DNA of 64,000 nucleotides, taken from NCBI RefSeq assembly GCF_026686735.1, contig NZ_CP113432.1, positions 2,531,001 through 2,595,000 of the forward strand, read 5' to 3'. The stretch is from Pseudomonas triclosanedens (GTDB taxonomy: Bacteria; Pseudomonadota; Gammaproteobacteria; Pseudomonadales; Pseudomonadaceae). Below the pieces are notes generated by a model, which ran no database searches, was not told the DNA's origin, and saw nothing but the letters and a program-made list of their open reading frames with translations. Shown piece by piece: positions 1 to 8,110 of the stretch; position 1 is the stretch's first letter, and every line of letters starts with the position of its first letter. The position numbers and the translations under genes were made by a program.

Positions 1-923
1 GCCACGAAGAGGCTCAGGGCGGCAACCGCGCTGGACAGGTGGAACCCCACCGCGGCGATGCAGATCGAGGCGACGGTGTACATCACCAGCAGGCTGCGGA
101 TACCACCGATGCGATCGGCCAGCGCGCCGCCCATTGGACGCATGAGGCTGCCGGCGAACACGCAGGCGGCGGTGTAGTAGCCCGCCTTGACCGGGTCCAG
201 CCCATACTGGTCGTTGAAGTAGCCGGGCAGTGTGCTGGCCAGGCCAAGGAAGCCGCCGAAGGTCACGCTGTAGAAGAACATGAACCACCAACTGTCGCGG
301 TCACCAAGGGCCTTCAGATAGTCGGCCAGGGATTTGGGCGCTGGGCACCCCGGCGCATTGCGGGCGAACAGGGCGAATACCAGGAGGGTCGCCAGCAAGG
401 GGATCAGCGCGAAGCCGAATACATTCTGCCAGCCGAATGCGGCGGCGATGCCGGGCGCGAACAGTGCGGTGAGCACTGTGCCGGAGTTTCCCGCGCCAGC
501 GATACCCATCGCCTTGCCCTGGTGCTGCGGCGGGTACCACTGCGAGGCCAGGGGCAGCGCTACGGCGAAGGAGGCGCCGGCCATGCCCAGCAGTACGCCC
601 AGCAGAAGGGCATGCTCCAGCGTTTGGATTCCCAGTTGCCAGGCTCCAGACAGCGCGCAGATGACGACTACCTGGCCGAGGATGCCGGCGGCCTTGGGCG
701 ACCAGCGATCGGCCAGCAGGCCCATCAGGAAGCGCAGTACGGCGCCTGAAAGAATCGGTGTGGCCACCATCAGCGCGCGCTGCTGGGTGGACAGTTCGAG
801 GTCGGTGGCGATCTGCACGGCCAGTGGGCCGAGCACGTACCAGACCATGAAGCTCAGGTCGAAATAGAGGAAGGCGGCGAAGAGCGTCGGCGCGTGGCCG
901 GCTTTCCAGAAGCTCGTCTGCAT
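1..923 (-). CDS. nasA: Nitrate/nitrite MFS transporter, NasA/NarK family (3' end outside window)
   Basis: Inner-membrane transporter importing nitrate for assimilation. Reading leftwards from an ATG at 923, about 307 codons are visible and the C-terminus lies beyond position 1. Hydrophobic segments alternate with short loops. The arginine of AVLRFLMG (about residue 64) matches the helix-2 arginine of NarK-type carriers, and GIAGAGNSGT at 140-149 matches the nitrate signature motif. An AGGTG ribosome site lies before the start. The gene follows a leader with a sigma-54 promoter, ANTAR hairpins and a terminator, so it should be made only when nitrogen is limiting and nitrate is present. Family assignment is firm; the substrate rests on the motif and the nasS/nasT neighbours. 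Confidence 0.9.
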   Translation of the reverse strand, partial: MQTSFWKAGHAPTLFAAFLYFDLSFMVWYVLGPLAVQIATDLELSTQQRALMVATPILSGAVLRFLMGLLADRWSPKAAGILGQVVVICALSGAWQLGIQTLEHALLLGVLLGMAGASFAVALPLASQWYPPQHQGKAMGIAGAGNSGTVLTALFAPGIAAAFGWQNVFGFALIPLLATLLVFALFARNAPGCPAPKSLADYLKALGDRDSWWFMFFYSVTFGGFLGLASTLPGYFNDQYGLDPVKAGYYTAACVFAGSLMRPMGGALADRIGGIRSLLVMYTVASICIAAVGFHLSSAVAALSLFV

Positions 924-1011
924 GGAACACCTCATCAGCAACGGTTGAGTACCCCGGTCGGGCGCCCATATGGCATCCGCCGGTGCTGCAAGGCCCCTGC
1001 GCCGGGGCAAA

Positions 1012-1064
1012 CGAAAAAGGCGTCGCTCCACCCTCGCACTAGGTGCGGGTGCGGATGCGACGCC
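1012..1064 (-). terminator. Leader attenuator (intrinsic terminator) of nasA
   Basis: On the minus strand an 8-bp outer stem (GGCGTCGC with GCGACGCC) encloses CACCC/GGGTG and GCAC/GTGC pairings and ends in TTTTTC. It sits between the predicted transcription start and the nasA start codon, so it would stop transcription prematurely unless disrupted. Its 5' arm overlaps the second ANTAR hairpin at 1058-1071, making the two structures mutually exclusive. Confidence 0.85.
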
Positions 1065-1097
1065 TTTGTCGTAGTTGGGTAACCGCCGTTGATTACC
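1058..1097 (-). promoter_or_regulatory. ANTAR (NasT) two-hairpin RNA target in the nasA leader
   Basis: Hairpin 1 (1078-1097) has a 7-bp stem, GGTAATC with GGTTACC, and a six-base loop AACGGC. Hairpin 2 (1058-1071) has a 4-bp stem, CGAC with GTCG, and a six-base loop AAAGGC. Both loops have A at position 1 and G at position 4, the hallmark of RNA targets of ANTAR antiterminators such as NasR and NasT. A 6-nt linker separates them. Hairpin 2 uses bases of the 5' arm of the terminator, so NasT binding should release the attenuator. Confidence 0.8.
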
Positions 1098-1110
1098 ACC
1101 GGCTGGACTA

Positions 1111-1128
1111 CAGCAAGCGCTGGGCCAA
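1111..1128 (-). promoter_or_regulatory. Sigma-54 promoter of nasA
   Basis: On the minus strand TTGGCCCAGCGCTTGCTG fits the RpoN -24/-12 pattern with the invariant GG and GC exactly 10 nt apart. The predicted start lies about 12 nt downstream, immediately before ANTAR hairpin 1. NtrC activation is expected from known nitrate-assimilation promoters; I could not identify an NtrC enhancer with confidence. Confidence 0.7.
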
Positions 1129-1182
1129 GTGTAAAAAGTCTTTTGGACTCAGTGGATTACCGTGATCCAGCCGTTTTGCGAT

Positions 1183-1228
1183 GCCCCAACGCAGCGCTAG
1201 CGGCGGGGCGCGTGCGCTGCGTTGGGGC
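1183..1228. repeat. 15-bp perfect inverted repeat between the cytochrome gene and nasA promoter
   Basis: GCCCCAACGCAGCGC (1183-1197) is followed after 16 nt by its exact reverse complement (1214-1228). It lies just past the cytochrome c stop. It may help end that transcript, but no T-run follows on the minus strand. A protein-binding site or a REP-like unit are alternatives. Confidence 0.6.
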
Positions 1229-1234
1229 GTGGGC

Positions 1235-1726
1235 TCAGAGCGTTGGTGGGGAGGGAAAGAGCACCACCGGCCCTTGCGGTACGGTCCCTGGCGGCAGGTA
1301 GGCAGGGGCGATCTGGCCGGCCGGGCCAAGGTGACGAAGATAGCGGTAGATACCGCGCAGGTCGTCATCGCTCATGATGCGCAGCACATGGGAGGGCATG
1401 GGTGGCCGGAAGCTCGCCTGGCGCGCGTTGGCCAGCCACTGCTCCTCGCTGTAGCCCTGCATGTACAGGCGCAGGTTGCTGGGATAGGTGGTGCCCCAGG
1501 GGCCGCTCCAGCCCAGTTGATCGCCGGTGAGCCAGGCGCTCTCCGGGACTTTCTCCGGCGCCATCGCGTAGCCGGCGGTGTGGCAGTCGTTGCAGCCGGC
1601 GATCTGCACCAGATAGCGGCCGCGTTGCAGGGAATCGGAGTCCGCAGCTGGTGTTGGCGCGGAAAGGGACATAAGTGGCAGGCACAGACAACCGGACAGC
1701 GCGCCCACCCGAGGGAAGGACGGCAT
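1235..1726 (-). CDS. Periplasmic monohaem c-type cytochrome
   Basis: Small exported electron carrier of 163 residues. The N-terminus is hydrophobic and ends in a plausible signal-peptidase site near residue 28 (PTPAAD). The haem-attachment motif CNDCH is at 45-49 and a candidate axial methionine at 110 in RPPMP. The C-terminal tail is proline-rich. AGGAG precedes the start. It lies between nasA and the alginate-lyase gene, a place where I recall no such gene in P. aeruginosa, so it may be a lineage insertion. Its redox partner cannot be told from sequence; resemblance to diheme-dehydrogenase cytochrome subunits is possible but unproven. Confidence 0.85.
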   Translation of the reverse strand: MPSFPRVGALSGCLCLPLMSLSAPTPAADSDSLQRGRYLVQIAGCNDCHTAGYAMAPEKVPESAWLTGDQLGWSGPWGTTYPSNLRLYMQGYSEEQWLANARQASFRPPMPSHVLRIMSDDDLRGIYRYLRHLGPAGQIAPAYLPPGTVPQGPVVLFPSPPTL

Positions 1727-1805
1727 GGTGTGTATCTCCTCTGATAGCGATCGGGTTCACGGCTCCAGAGGTATAGCGCGTTGTCGGCGTGCCTGCCGGG
1801 ATGGC

Positions 1806-2264
1806 TCAGGCGACCCAGTTGACGTTGGGGAAGGTATCGCGGAAGGCGTCGGGAATCGGGGTGACTTGACCGGCTTTGTAGTCGAAGAACACGAAGCCGG
1901 ATTTTGCCATTGCCACGAGGGTGTCGTCCGCTGGGCGTGTGATGCGGAAGATGATGTCGCCGCCGTACTTGTTGAAGTCCATGACGCCGACCTCGAACAG
2001 CAGTTGGTCGCGGGCGTGCGCTTCGGCGCGGTATGTGGTGGCGAGGTCAGTGACGATGATGCCGGTCTCGCGGATGCCGTAATCGAACAGGAAGCGCGCG
2101 CGGGCCTCAGAAATCATCGAGATCATCGAATCGTTGCCCAGGTGGTTGGCGCCGTTGATGTCGGTGACGCGGACGGTCAGCTTGGTGCTGTAGATGAAGA
2201 GTTCGTCGGGGAATTCCAGTTTCAGGCGGGCCATAGCGATCTCGAATGACGATGAATGCGTCAT
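1806..2264 (-). CDS. Acyl-CoA thioesterase, hotdog fold (4HBT family)
   Basis: Predicted cytoplasmic thioester hydrolase of 152 residues. The segment TVRVTDINGANHLGND resembles the 4-hydroxybenzoyl-CoA thioesterase/YbgC active-site region, followed by the long central helix SMISEARARFLFDYG. The ATG at 2264 has a poor ribosome site; an internal ATG at 2234 (MARLKLEF) gives 142 residues and begins at the usual family position, so it may be the real start. It shares strand with the cytochrome gene, whose start lies 80 nt downstream. Substrate unknown. Confidence 0.8.
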   Translation of the reverse strand: MTHSSSFEIAMARLKLEFPDELFIYSTKLTVRVTDINGANHLGNDSMISMISEARARFLFDYGIRETGIIVTDLATTYRAEAHARDQLLFEVGVMDFNKYGGDIIFRITRPADDTLVAMAKSGFVFFDYKAGQVTPIPDAFRDTFPNVNWVA

Positions 2265-2318
2265 TGTACGAAGCCCGCCACCGGTTTCGCAGTGCCATTG
2301 GCGGGCTGAATGGGAGCC

Positions 2319-3008
2319 TCAGTGCGCTGCGTTGAGGTGATAGAAGGTCACGCGGCCGCCTTCGTCGTCGGCGCCCTTGTTGTCGCTGATGTAGGCGCCA
2401 GCCTTGAAGTAGAGCAATTGCTTGCTCCAGGTCTTGCTCAGGGCCTGGCGGTAATACTGCTTTTCGCCATCGGCGCTCTCTGCGCGCAGGCCGAGCTGGC
2501 CGGAGGATGTGACGCGCAGGCTGTAGGTAACGCGCTCGTTCAGGCGGACATCGGTGAGCAGTGGGATGTTCTTGCTAGCGCTGTCGTCGGGGTGGTTGCG
2601 CACCAGCGCTTCGATGCTGCCGGTCCTGGTCCTGGGATAGTAGTGGTACTGAAGCTTCACCAGTGGCTCGCCATCGCCGCTGGTGGGCGACTTGCTGTGG
2701 ATCTGGCCGATGATGATCTTGTTCTGCGATGGCACACGGCCGACGCTGAGGGTGGCGCGCAGTTCATTGTCGCCACCGCTGTAGTACCAGTTGTAGAGGC
2801 TGCCATCGCGTGACGTTTCGCGCAGCTCGGTGCGCGGGAAGGTACTGTCTTGGGTGTGGGAGCCACCGACGGGGACCCAGAAGACGATGCTGTCGCCGTC
2901 GCGCTTGAAGTAGCGGCTCTGATAACCCTTCTGCAATTGCTGGGTGGGGACTTCGGTGGGGCGGGGTTCGCTGGGGATGGTGAGGTTCCAGGTAGATAGG
3001 TCGATCAT
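2319..3008 (-). CDS. Polysaccharide lyase family 7 (alginate lyase-like), no signal peptide
   Basis: Protein of 229 residues from MIDLSTWN. The three PL7 signatures appear in order: RTELRE at 59-64, QIH at 102-104 and YFKAGAY at 200-206, which carry the catalytic and substrate-binding Arg, Gln, His and Tyr. It should cleave alginate or a related uronate by beta-elimination. The frame is open upstream to 3068, but that extension is arginine-rich and unlike the family, so I place the start at 3008. No secretion signal is visible in either version, so it would act in the cytoplasm or leave by an unusual route. A similar gene lies next to nasT in P. aeruginosa (PA1784). Confidence 0.85.
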   Translation of the reverse strand: MIDLSTWNLTIPSEPRPTEVPTQQLQKGYQSRYFKRDGDSIVFWVPVGGSHTQDSTFPRTELRETSRDGSLYNWYYSGGDNELRATLSVGRVPSQNKIIIGQIHSKSPTSGDGEPLVKLQYHYYPRTRTGSIEALVRNHPDDSASKNIPLLTDVRLNERVTYSLRVTSSGQLGLRAESADGEKQYYRQALSKTWSKQLLYFKAGAYISDNKGADDEGGRVTFYHLNAAH

Positions 3009-3224
3009 GCTGTCTCGCTCGCGATGGGTTCGGGCGCGGCCGGCGGGTTCCTGGCCGGCAGGCCGCACTGCGGACTTCCACGGTCGTGCAATGGAAGCGA
3101 GGGGGACCGCGCAAGGTGCGTCGCGGCGCGGGCAGCATACGCAGCGTGTTCGGCGGCGGGGGCCAGCAGCGCAACTGGCGTTCTGATCGCGGTATGCCGC
3201 CGCTGGCAGATGGCCGGCGGCGCG

Positions 3225-3803
3225 TCATTGCCCGAGCATGTCGTGCATGGCGATGATCTGCTCGGCCACCTGCACCAGCTTCTGTTGACGTCCCATCGCC
3301 TGCCGCCGCATCAGGGTATATGCCTCCTCTTCGGTGCAGCCCTTCATCTTCATCAGCAGTCCCTTGGCCAGCTCGACCCGCTTGCGCTCGGCCAGTTGCT
3401 GTTCGCGGGCCTGGAGCTGCGCGCGCAGCGCCTGGTCGCTCTCGAAGCGCGCCATAGCCACGTCGAGGATCGGCTGCAGGCGCTGCGCCTGGATGCCTTC
3501 GACGATGTAGGCGCTGACCCCGGAGCGGATGGCCTGGCGCATCACCTGCGGGTCGTGCTCGTCGGTGAACATTACGATGGGCCGTGGCTGGTCGCGGCTG
3601 ACCAGCACCACTTGCTCCATCACGTCGCGACCGGGGGACTCGGTGTCGATGAGGATCACATCCGGACGCAGGACTTCCACCCGTTGCGCCAGGTCGATGG
3701 TCAGGCCGGACTCATCGACCACCTCGAAGCCGCTTTCCAGCAGGGCGGCCTTGAGGCGCCCGACTTTCTTCGGGGTGTCGTTGATCAGCAGGACGCGCAG
3801 CAT
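3225..3803 (-). CDS. nasT: Nitrate-responsive antiterminator NasT (ANTAR domain)
   Basis: RNA-binding response regulator of 192 residues. Residues 1-120 form a receiver-like domain with Asp53 in LIDTES; the C-terminal 60 residues form the three-helix ANTAR domain (ERKRVELAKGLLM ... EEEAYTLMRRQAM). Established role of the family: NasS holds NasT when nitrate is absent; nitrate frees NasT, which binds two-hairpin leaders and prevents termination. Two such leaders are visible here, at 1058-1097 and 5061-5101. The start at 3803 lies 2 nt after the nasS stop, so the two genes are co-transcribed. Because its own operon leader carries the target, NasT should stimulate its own synthesis. Confidence 0.95.
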   Translation of the reverse strand: MLRVLLINDTPKKVGRLKAALLESGFEVVDESGLTIDLAQRVEVLRPDVILIDTESPGRDVMEQVVLVSRDQPRPIVMFTDEHDPQVMRQAIRSGVSAYIVEGIQAQRLQPILDVAMARFESDQALRAQLQAREQQLAERKRVELAKGLLMKMKGCTEEEAYTLMRRQAMGRQQKLVQVAEQIIAMHDMLGQ

Positions 3804-3805
3804 GC

Positions 3806-5002
3806 TCAACCTCGCTCTACCAGGGCGTTCAGTTCGAAACCGCGGGCATAGCCGGCGGGATCGCTGCCGTCCCAGATGCGGCCGTCGATCAGTGCCGAAC
3901 TGCGCAGGTCTGCTTCGGGCGCGGCCACGCCCACGGCCTCGGCGGCTTGCCGGTACAGCGCCAGTTGCTGGACCTGGCGGGCGACGCCGAGGTAGTCGAT
4001 GTCGTCGCGCAGCAGGCCCCAGCGACGGAATTGGGTCATGAACCACATGCCGTCGGACAGCCAGGGCATGTTGGCCAGGCCGTGATTGAAGAAGCGCAGC
4101 GGGTGCGCATCCTGCCAGGCGTGGCCGAGCCCGTCCTGGTAGCGGCCGAAAAGGCGGGGCTCGATGCAGGAGAGCGGCGCGTCAACGTACTCATGGCCGC
4201 TGATCAACTGCGCGGTGCTGCGCAGGTTGTCTTCGCTGGCCTCGATGAATCGGCTGGCATCCAGCATGGCCATCACCAGCGCGCGTGCGGTGTTGGGGTA
4301 CTGCTCGACGAAGCCGCGTGTGGTGCCCAGCACCTTTTCCGGGTGATCCGGCCATATCTGCTGGCTGGTCGCCAGTGTGAACCCCATTCCCTCGTCCACC
4401 GCCAGCGCGCCCCACGGGCCTCCTGCGCAGAAGCCGTCGATACGACCGGCCTTGAGGTGCTCCACCATCTGCGCTGGCGGGACCACCAGCGTGCGCACGT
4501 CGTGCAGTGGGTGGATGCCGTGGGCGGCCAGCCAGTAGTTCAACCACAGTGCGTGGGTGCCGGTGGGGAAGGTGTGGGCCAGGGTGAGTCGCGCACCGTT
4601 GTGGATCACGTGATGCCGGAGTGCCTCGACAGAGGTCACGCCATCGCGCAGCAGCGGTGCGGAGAGGTTGATCGACTGGCCGTTCTGACACAGGCCCATG
4701 AGCACGGCCATGTCGGTGGCAGGTGTGCCGCCAAGGCCGAGCTGGATGCCATAGATCATGCCGTAAAGGCTCTGGGCGGCGTCCAGTTCGCCACTGAGCA
4801 GGCGGTCGCGCAGGCTGGCCCAGGAGCTTTGCCTCCGTAGGTTGAGGGTCAGCCCGTAGGGCTGGGCGAAGCCCTGGGTGGCAGCGACTATCAGCGAGGC
4901 AGAGTCGCTGAGGGCCATGAAGCCTAGATTGAGCTCGGTTCTTTCCGGGGCATCGGAGCCGGCAACCCAGGCTAGGCTGTCCGGGCTTGTGCTGTCGATC
5001 AT
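3806..5002 (-). CDS. nasS: Nitrate sensor NasS (NrtA-like binding protein, cytoplasmic)
   Basis: Protein of 398 residues resembling the nitrate-binding protein NrtA but lacking a signal peptide, consistent with cytoplasmic sensing. Conserved NrtA-type segments include LNLGFMALSDSASLIVA near the N-terminus and GRIDGFCAGGPWG in the middle. It binds and restrains NasT and releases it on binding nitrate or nitrite. The start ATG at 5002 has AGGTGG upstream; the frame continues to 5068, but that stretch is the leader terminator and is not translated. First gene of a nasS-nasT operon. Confidence 0.93.
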   Translation of the reverse strand: MIDSTSPDSLAWVAGSDAPERTELNLGFMALSDSASLIVAATQGFAQPYGLTLNLRRQSSWASLRDRLLSGELDAAQSLYGMIYGIQLGLGGTPATDMAVLMGLCQNGQSINLSAPLLRDGVTSVEALRHHVIHNGARLTLAHTFPTGTHALWLNYWLAAHGIHPLHDVRTLVVPPAQMVEHLKAGRIDGFCAGGPWGALAVDEGMGFTLATSQQIWPDHPEKVLGTTRGFVEQYPNTARALVMAMLDASRFIEASEDNLRSTAQLISGHEYVDAPLSCIEPRLFGRYQDGLGHAWQDAHPLRFFNHGLANMPWLSDGMWFMTQFRRWGLLRDDIDYLGVARQVQQLALYRQAAEAVGVAAPEADLRSSALIDGRIWDGSDPAGYARGFELNALVERG

Positions 5003-5016
5003 TTCCACCTCTGAAT

Positions 5017-5066
5017 GCAAAAGGCGCCGCTCCACGGACCGTCGGTGGACGGGTGGATACGACGCC
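5017..5066 (-). terminator. Leader attenuator (intrinsic terminator) of nasS-nasT
   Basis: Minus strand: GGCGTCG pairs with CGGCGCC (7 bp, one G-T pair), enclosing CCAC/GTGG and CCGTC/GACGG, and is followed by TTTT. It sits 14 nt before the nasS ATG. The outer stem closely resembles the nasA attenuator, and its 5' arm overlaps ANTAR hairpin 2 at 5061-5072. Confidence 0.85.
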
Positions 5067-5101
5067 ATTGTCTGTCAGGGGCCCACCGTTGGGCTGCCTG
5101 A
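5061..5101 (-). promoter_or_regulatory. ANTAR (NasT) two-hairpin RNA target in the nasS leader
   Basis: Hairpin 1 (5075-5101) has a lower stem TCAGG/CCTGA, an internal loop and an upper stem GCCC/GGGC closing the six-base loop AACGGT. Hairpin 2 (5061-5072) has a short stem GAC/GTC and loop AATGGC. Both loops have A1 and G4. Hairpin 2 shares bases with the 5' arm of the terminator, so it acts as the antiterminating form. Confidence 0.8.
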
Positions 5102-5112
5102 GATCATGGGCT

Positions 5113-5130
5113 CAGCAAGGGATGTGCCAG
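5113..5130 (-). promoter_or_regulatory. Sigma-54 promoter of nasS-nasT
   Basis: Minus strand CTGGCACATCCCTTGCTG is a near-perfect RpoN site (TGGCAC-N5-TTGC, GG and GC 10 nt apart). The predicted start lies about 12 nt downstream, directly before ANTAR hairpin 1. Confidence 0.85.
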
Positions 5131-5137
5131 TCGCGGC

Positions 5138-5168
5138 AGAAAAAAGAAGCCCCGCTCGAAGGCGGGGC
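5138..5168 (-). terminator. Intrinsic terminator upstream of the nasS promoter
   Basis: Minus strand GCCCCGC, a six-base loop, GCGGGGC, then TTCTTTTTTC. It ends any transcript entering from the acnB side, just upstream of the nasS sigma-54 promoter. A separate terminator already follows acnB, so this one may belong to a short unannotated RNA. Confidence 0.75.
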
Positions 5169-5338
5169 GCAGAGGAAGGGAGCGCACCTCTGGAGGGTTC
5201 CATCAAGGGCACCTGAGCACGGATATCGGCAGGGCCTGTTGTCACCATAGCTGCATGGCCCGGTGGCGCAACGGTCAATAAGTATTAGCGCCATCGTGAG
5301 TGGGGCGTGGGGCGCTCTATTGCAGGTAACGCAGAAAA
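5169..5338. other. Intergenic stretch between two minus-strand terminators; no gene recognised
   Basis: These 170 bp lie between the acnB terminator and a second terminator. I see no convincing ORF with a ribosome site. A short minus-strand RNA ending at the 5138-5168 terminator is possible but no clear promoter is visible. Confidence 0.4.
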
Positions 5339-5367
5339 GAAAAGCCCCGCACTGGGCGGGGCTTTTC
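5339..5367 (-). terminator. acnB terminator
   Basis: GAAAAGCCCCGC, a five-base loop region and GCGGGGCTTTTC form a symmetric hairpin with T-runs on both strands, 16 nt past the acnB stop. Confidence 0.85.
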
Positions 5368-5382
5368 GTCACGCTAGGAGAC

Positions 5383-7992
5383 TCAGGCCTGAACGACCGG
5401 GATCTTCGCGTTGGCCGCGGCTTCGCGGAACTCGGCGATCTGGTCGAAGCTCAGGTAGCGGTAGATATCGGCAGACATGCTGTCGATGTCCTTCGCGTAG
5501 GCCATGTATTCCTCGACGGTCGGCAGCTTGCCGATGATCGAGGAAACGGCGGCCAGTTCGGCCGATGCCAGGAACACATCGGTCGCGTCGCCCAGGCGGT
5601 TCGGGAAGTTACGGGTCGAGGTGGAAACCACGGTCGAGCCGGTCTGTACGCGAGCCTGGTTACCCATGCACAGCGAGCAGCCTGGCATTTCCATGCGCGC
5701 GCCAGCCTTGCCGTAGATGCCGTAGTAGCCTTCCTCGGTCAGCTGGTGGGCGTCCATCTTGGTCGGCGGAGCCAGCCACAGACGGGTCGGGATACCACCC
5801 TTGACCTTGTCCAGCAGCTTGCCGGCGGCGCGGAAGTGACCGATGTTGGTCATGCAGGAACCGATGAACACTTCATCGATCTTGCGGCCTTGAACGCTGG
5901 ACAGCAGGCGAGCGTCGTCCGGGTCGTTCGGCGCGCAGAGTACCGGCTCCTTGACGTCGGCCAGGTCGATCTCGATGACTGCAGCGTATTCGGCATCCTT
6001 GTCGGCTTCCAGCAACTGCGGGTTGGCCAGCCAGGCTTCCATCGCCTTGGCGCGGCGCTCCAGGGTGCGGGCATCGCCGTAGCCTTCGCCGATCATCCAG
6101 CGCAGCAGGGTGATGTTGGACTTCAGGTACTCGGCGATAGCCTCTTCCGGCAGCTTGATGGTGCAACCGGCAGCCGAACGCTCGGCGGAGGCGTCGGACA
6201 GCTCGAAGGCTTGCTCGACGGTCAGGTCGTTCAGACCTTCGATCTCGAGAATGCGGCCGGAGAAGATGTTCTTCTTGCCTTTCTTCTCGACGGTCAGCAG
6301 GCCGGCCTGGATGGCGTAGTAGGGGATCGCATGGACCAGGTCACGCAGGGTAATGCCCGGTTGCAGCTTGCCCTTGAAGCGCACCAGAACCGATTCCGGC
6401 ATGTCCAGCGGCATGACGCCGGTGGCAGCGGCGAAGGCCACCAGGCCGGAACCGGCCGGGAAGCTGATGCCGATCGGGAAGCGGGTGTGCGAGTCGCCGC
6501 CGGTGCCGACGGTGTCAGGCAGCAGCATGCGGTTCAGCCAGCTGTGGATGATGCCGTCGCCCGGACGCAGGGAAACACCACCGCGGGTCATGATGAAGTC
6601 CGGCAGGGTGTGGTGGGTCTTGACGTCGATCGGCTTCGGATAGGCAGCGGTGTGGCAGAAGGACTGCATCACCAGGTCGGCGGAGAAGCCCAGGCAAGCC
6701 AGGTCTTTCAGCTCGTCGCGGGTCATCGGGCCGGTGGTGTCCTGGGAACCGACGGTGGTCATCTTCGGTTCGCAGTAGGTGCCCGGACGCACGCCCTGGC
6801 CTTCCGGCAGACCGCAGGCGCGGCCAACCATCTTCTGGGCGAGGGTGAAGCCCTTGCCGCTGTCGGCCGGCGCTTCCGGCTTCTTGAACAGGTCGGAAGC
6901 ACCCAGGCCGAGTTCGGCGCGGGCCTTCTCGGTCAGGCCACGGCCAACGATCAGCGGGATACGGCCGCCGGCGCGGACTTCGTCCAGCAGAACCGGGGTC
7001 TTCAGCTCGAAGGTGGTGACCACTTCGCCGCTGTCATGACGCACGACCTTGCCTTCATACGGGTACACGTCGATGACGTCGCCCATGGCCAGGTTGGTGC
7101 AATCGAATTCGATCGGCAGGGCGCCGGCGTCTTCCATGGTGTTGTAGAAGATCGGCGCGATCTTGGTGCCGAAGCAGAAGCCGCCGGCACGCTTGTTCGG
7201 AACGTAGGGGATGTCGTCGCCGAAGAACCACAGCACCGAGTTGGTGGCGGACTTGCGGGACGAACCGGTGCCGACCACGTCACCGACGTAGGCGACCGGG
7301 AAGCCCTTGGCCTTGACGGCTTCGATCTGCTTCAGCGGACCGACTACGCCCGGCTGGACCGGCTCGATGCCGTCGCGGGCCATTTTCAGCATGGCCAGGG
7401 CGTGCAGCGGGATGTCGGGGCGCGACCAGGCGTCCGGAGCGGGGGACAGGTCGTCGGTGTTGGTTTCGCCGGGGACCTTGAACACGGTCAGGGTCAGCTT
7501 CTCGGCGACAGCCGGACGGGCCTTGAACCATTCGCCATCGGCCCAGGACTGCAGCACGGCCTTGGCGGCGGCGTTGCCTTTCTTGGCGCGTTCGGCGACG
7601 TCGTGGAAGGCGTCGAACATCAGCAGGGTGTGCTTCAGTTGCTCGGCGGCGACTTCAGCCAGCTCTGCGCTGTCCAGCAGCTCTACCATCGTGGCGATAT
7701 TGTAGCCGCCCTGCATGGTGCCCAGCAGCTCGACGGCGCGGGTCTTGTTCAGCAGCGGGGAGGTGGCTTCGCCCTTGGCGATAGCGGAGAGGAAACCGGC
7801 CTTCACATAGGCGGCTTCGTCGACGCCCGGCGGTACGCGGTTGGTGATCAGATCGAGGAGGAATTCTTCTTCGCCGGCCGGCGGGTTCTTCAGGAGTTCG
7901 ACCAGACCAGCGGTCTGTTCGGCGTTCAGCGGCTGGGGCACGACGCCCTGGGCGGCACGCTCTTCTACGTGTTTGCGGTAGGCTTCAAGCAC
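5383..7992 (-). CDS. acnB: Aconitate hydratase B
   Basis: Bifunctional aconitate hydratase/2-methylisocitrate dehydratase of the TCA and methylcitrate cycles, 869 residues, as in P. aeruginosa. An N-terminal HEAT-like domain precedes the catalytic domains. The 4Fe-4S cysteines are in GSCMTNIGH and in PGCSLCMGN (about residues 772 and 775). The start is a GTG at 7992 preceded by GAGGG; the frame is open to 8079 but only this start gives the family N-terminus ([12 protein letters not shown]). In P. aeruginosa acnB is repressed by iron-responsive PrrF RNAs near the start codon; whether that applies here was not tested. A 17-bp inverted repeat lies upstream. Confidence 0.97.
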   Translation of the reverse strand: MLEAYRKHVEERAAQGVVPQPLNAEQTAGLVELLKNPPAGEEEFLLDLITNRVPPGVDEAAYVKAGFLSAIAKGEATSPLLNKTRAVELLGTMQGGYNIATMVELLDSAELAEVAAEQLKHTLLMFDAFHDVAERAKKGNAAAKAVLQSWADGEWFKARPAVAEKLTLTVFKVPGETNTDDLSPAPDAWSRPDIPLHALAMLKMARDGIEPVQPGVVGPLKQIEAVKAKGFPVAYVGDVVGTGSSRKSATNSVLWFFGDDIPYVPNKRAGGFCFGTKIAPIFYNTMEDAGALPIEFDCTNLAMGDVIDVYPYEGKVVRHDSGEVVTTFELKTPVLLDEVRAGGRIPLIVGRGLTEKARAELGLGASDLFKKPEAPADSGKGFTLAQKMVGRACGLPEGQGVRPGTYCEPKMTTVGSQDTTGPMTRDELKDLACLGFSADLVMQSFCHTAAYPKPIDVKTHHTLPDFIMTRGGVSLRPGDGIIHSWLNRMLLPDTVGTGGDSHTRFPIGISFPAGSGLVAFAAATGVMPLDMPESVLVRFKGKLQPGITLRDLVHAIPYYAIQAGLLTVEKKGKKNIFSGRILEIEGLNDLTVEQAFELSDASAERSAAGCTIKLPEEAIAEYLKSNITLLRWMIGEGYGDARTLERRAKAMEAWLANPQLLEADKDAEYAAVIEIDLADVKEPVLCAPNDPDDARLLSSVQGRKIDEVFIGSCMTNIGHFRAAGKLLDKVKGGIPTRLWLAPPTKMDAHQLTEEGYYGIYGKAGARMEMPGCSLCMGNQARVQTGSTVVSTSTRNFPNRLGDATDVFLASAELAAVSSIIGKLPTVEEYMAYAKDIDSMSADIYRYLSFDQIAEFREAAANAKIPVVQA

Positions 7993-8110
7993 AGTTTTTC
8001 CCTCATCAGTGGTCCCGGAGGACGCGTATCCAGGAGACCCTTCCGATCCATTCGTCAGGCATGGTGGACGGTAATCCACGGACCTACGACGGCACCGGCG
8101 ATCTCCGGGC

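Noticed and set aside
5169..5300. NtrC enhancer sites upstream of the nasS sigma-54 promoter
   Set aside because: Several GCAC/GTGC-like pieces exist but none has the spacing of an NtrC palindrome.
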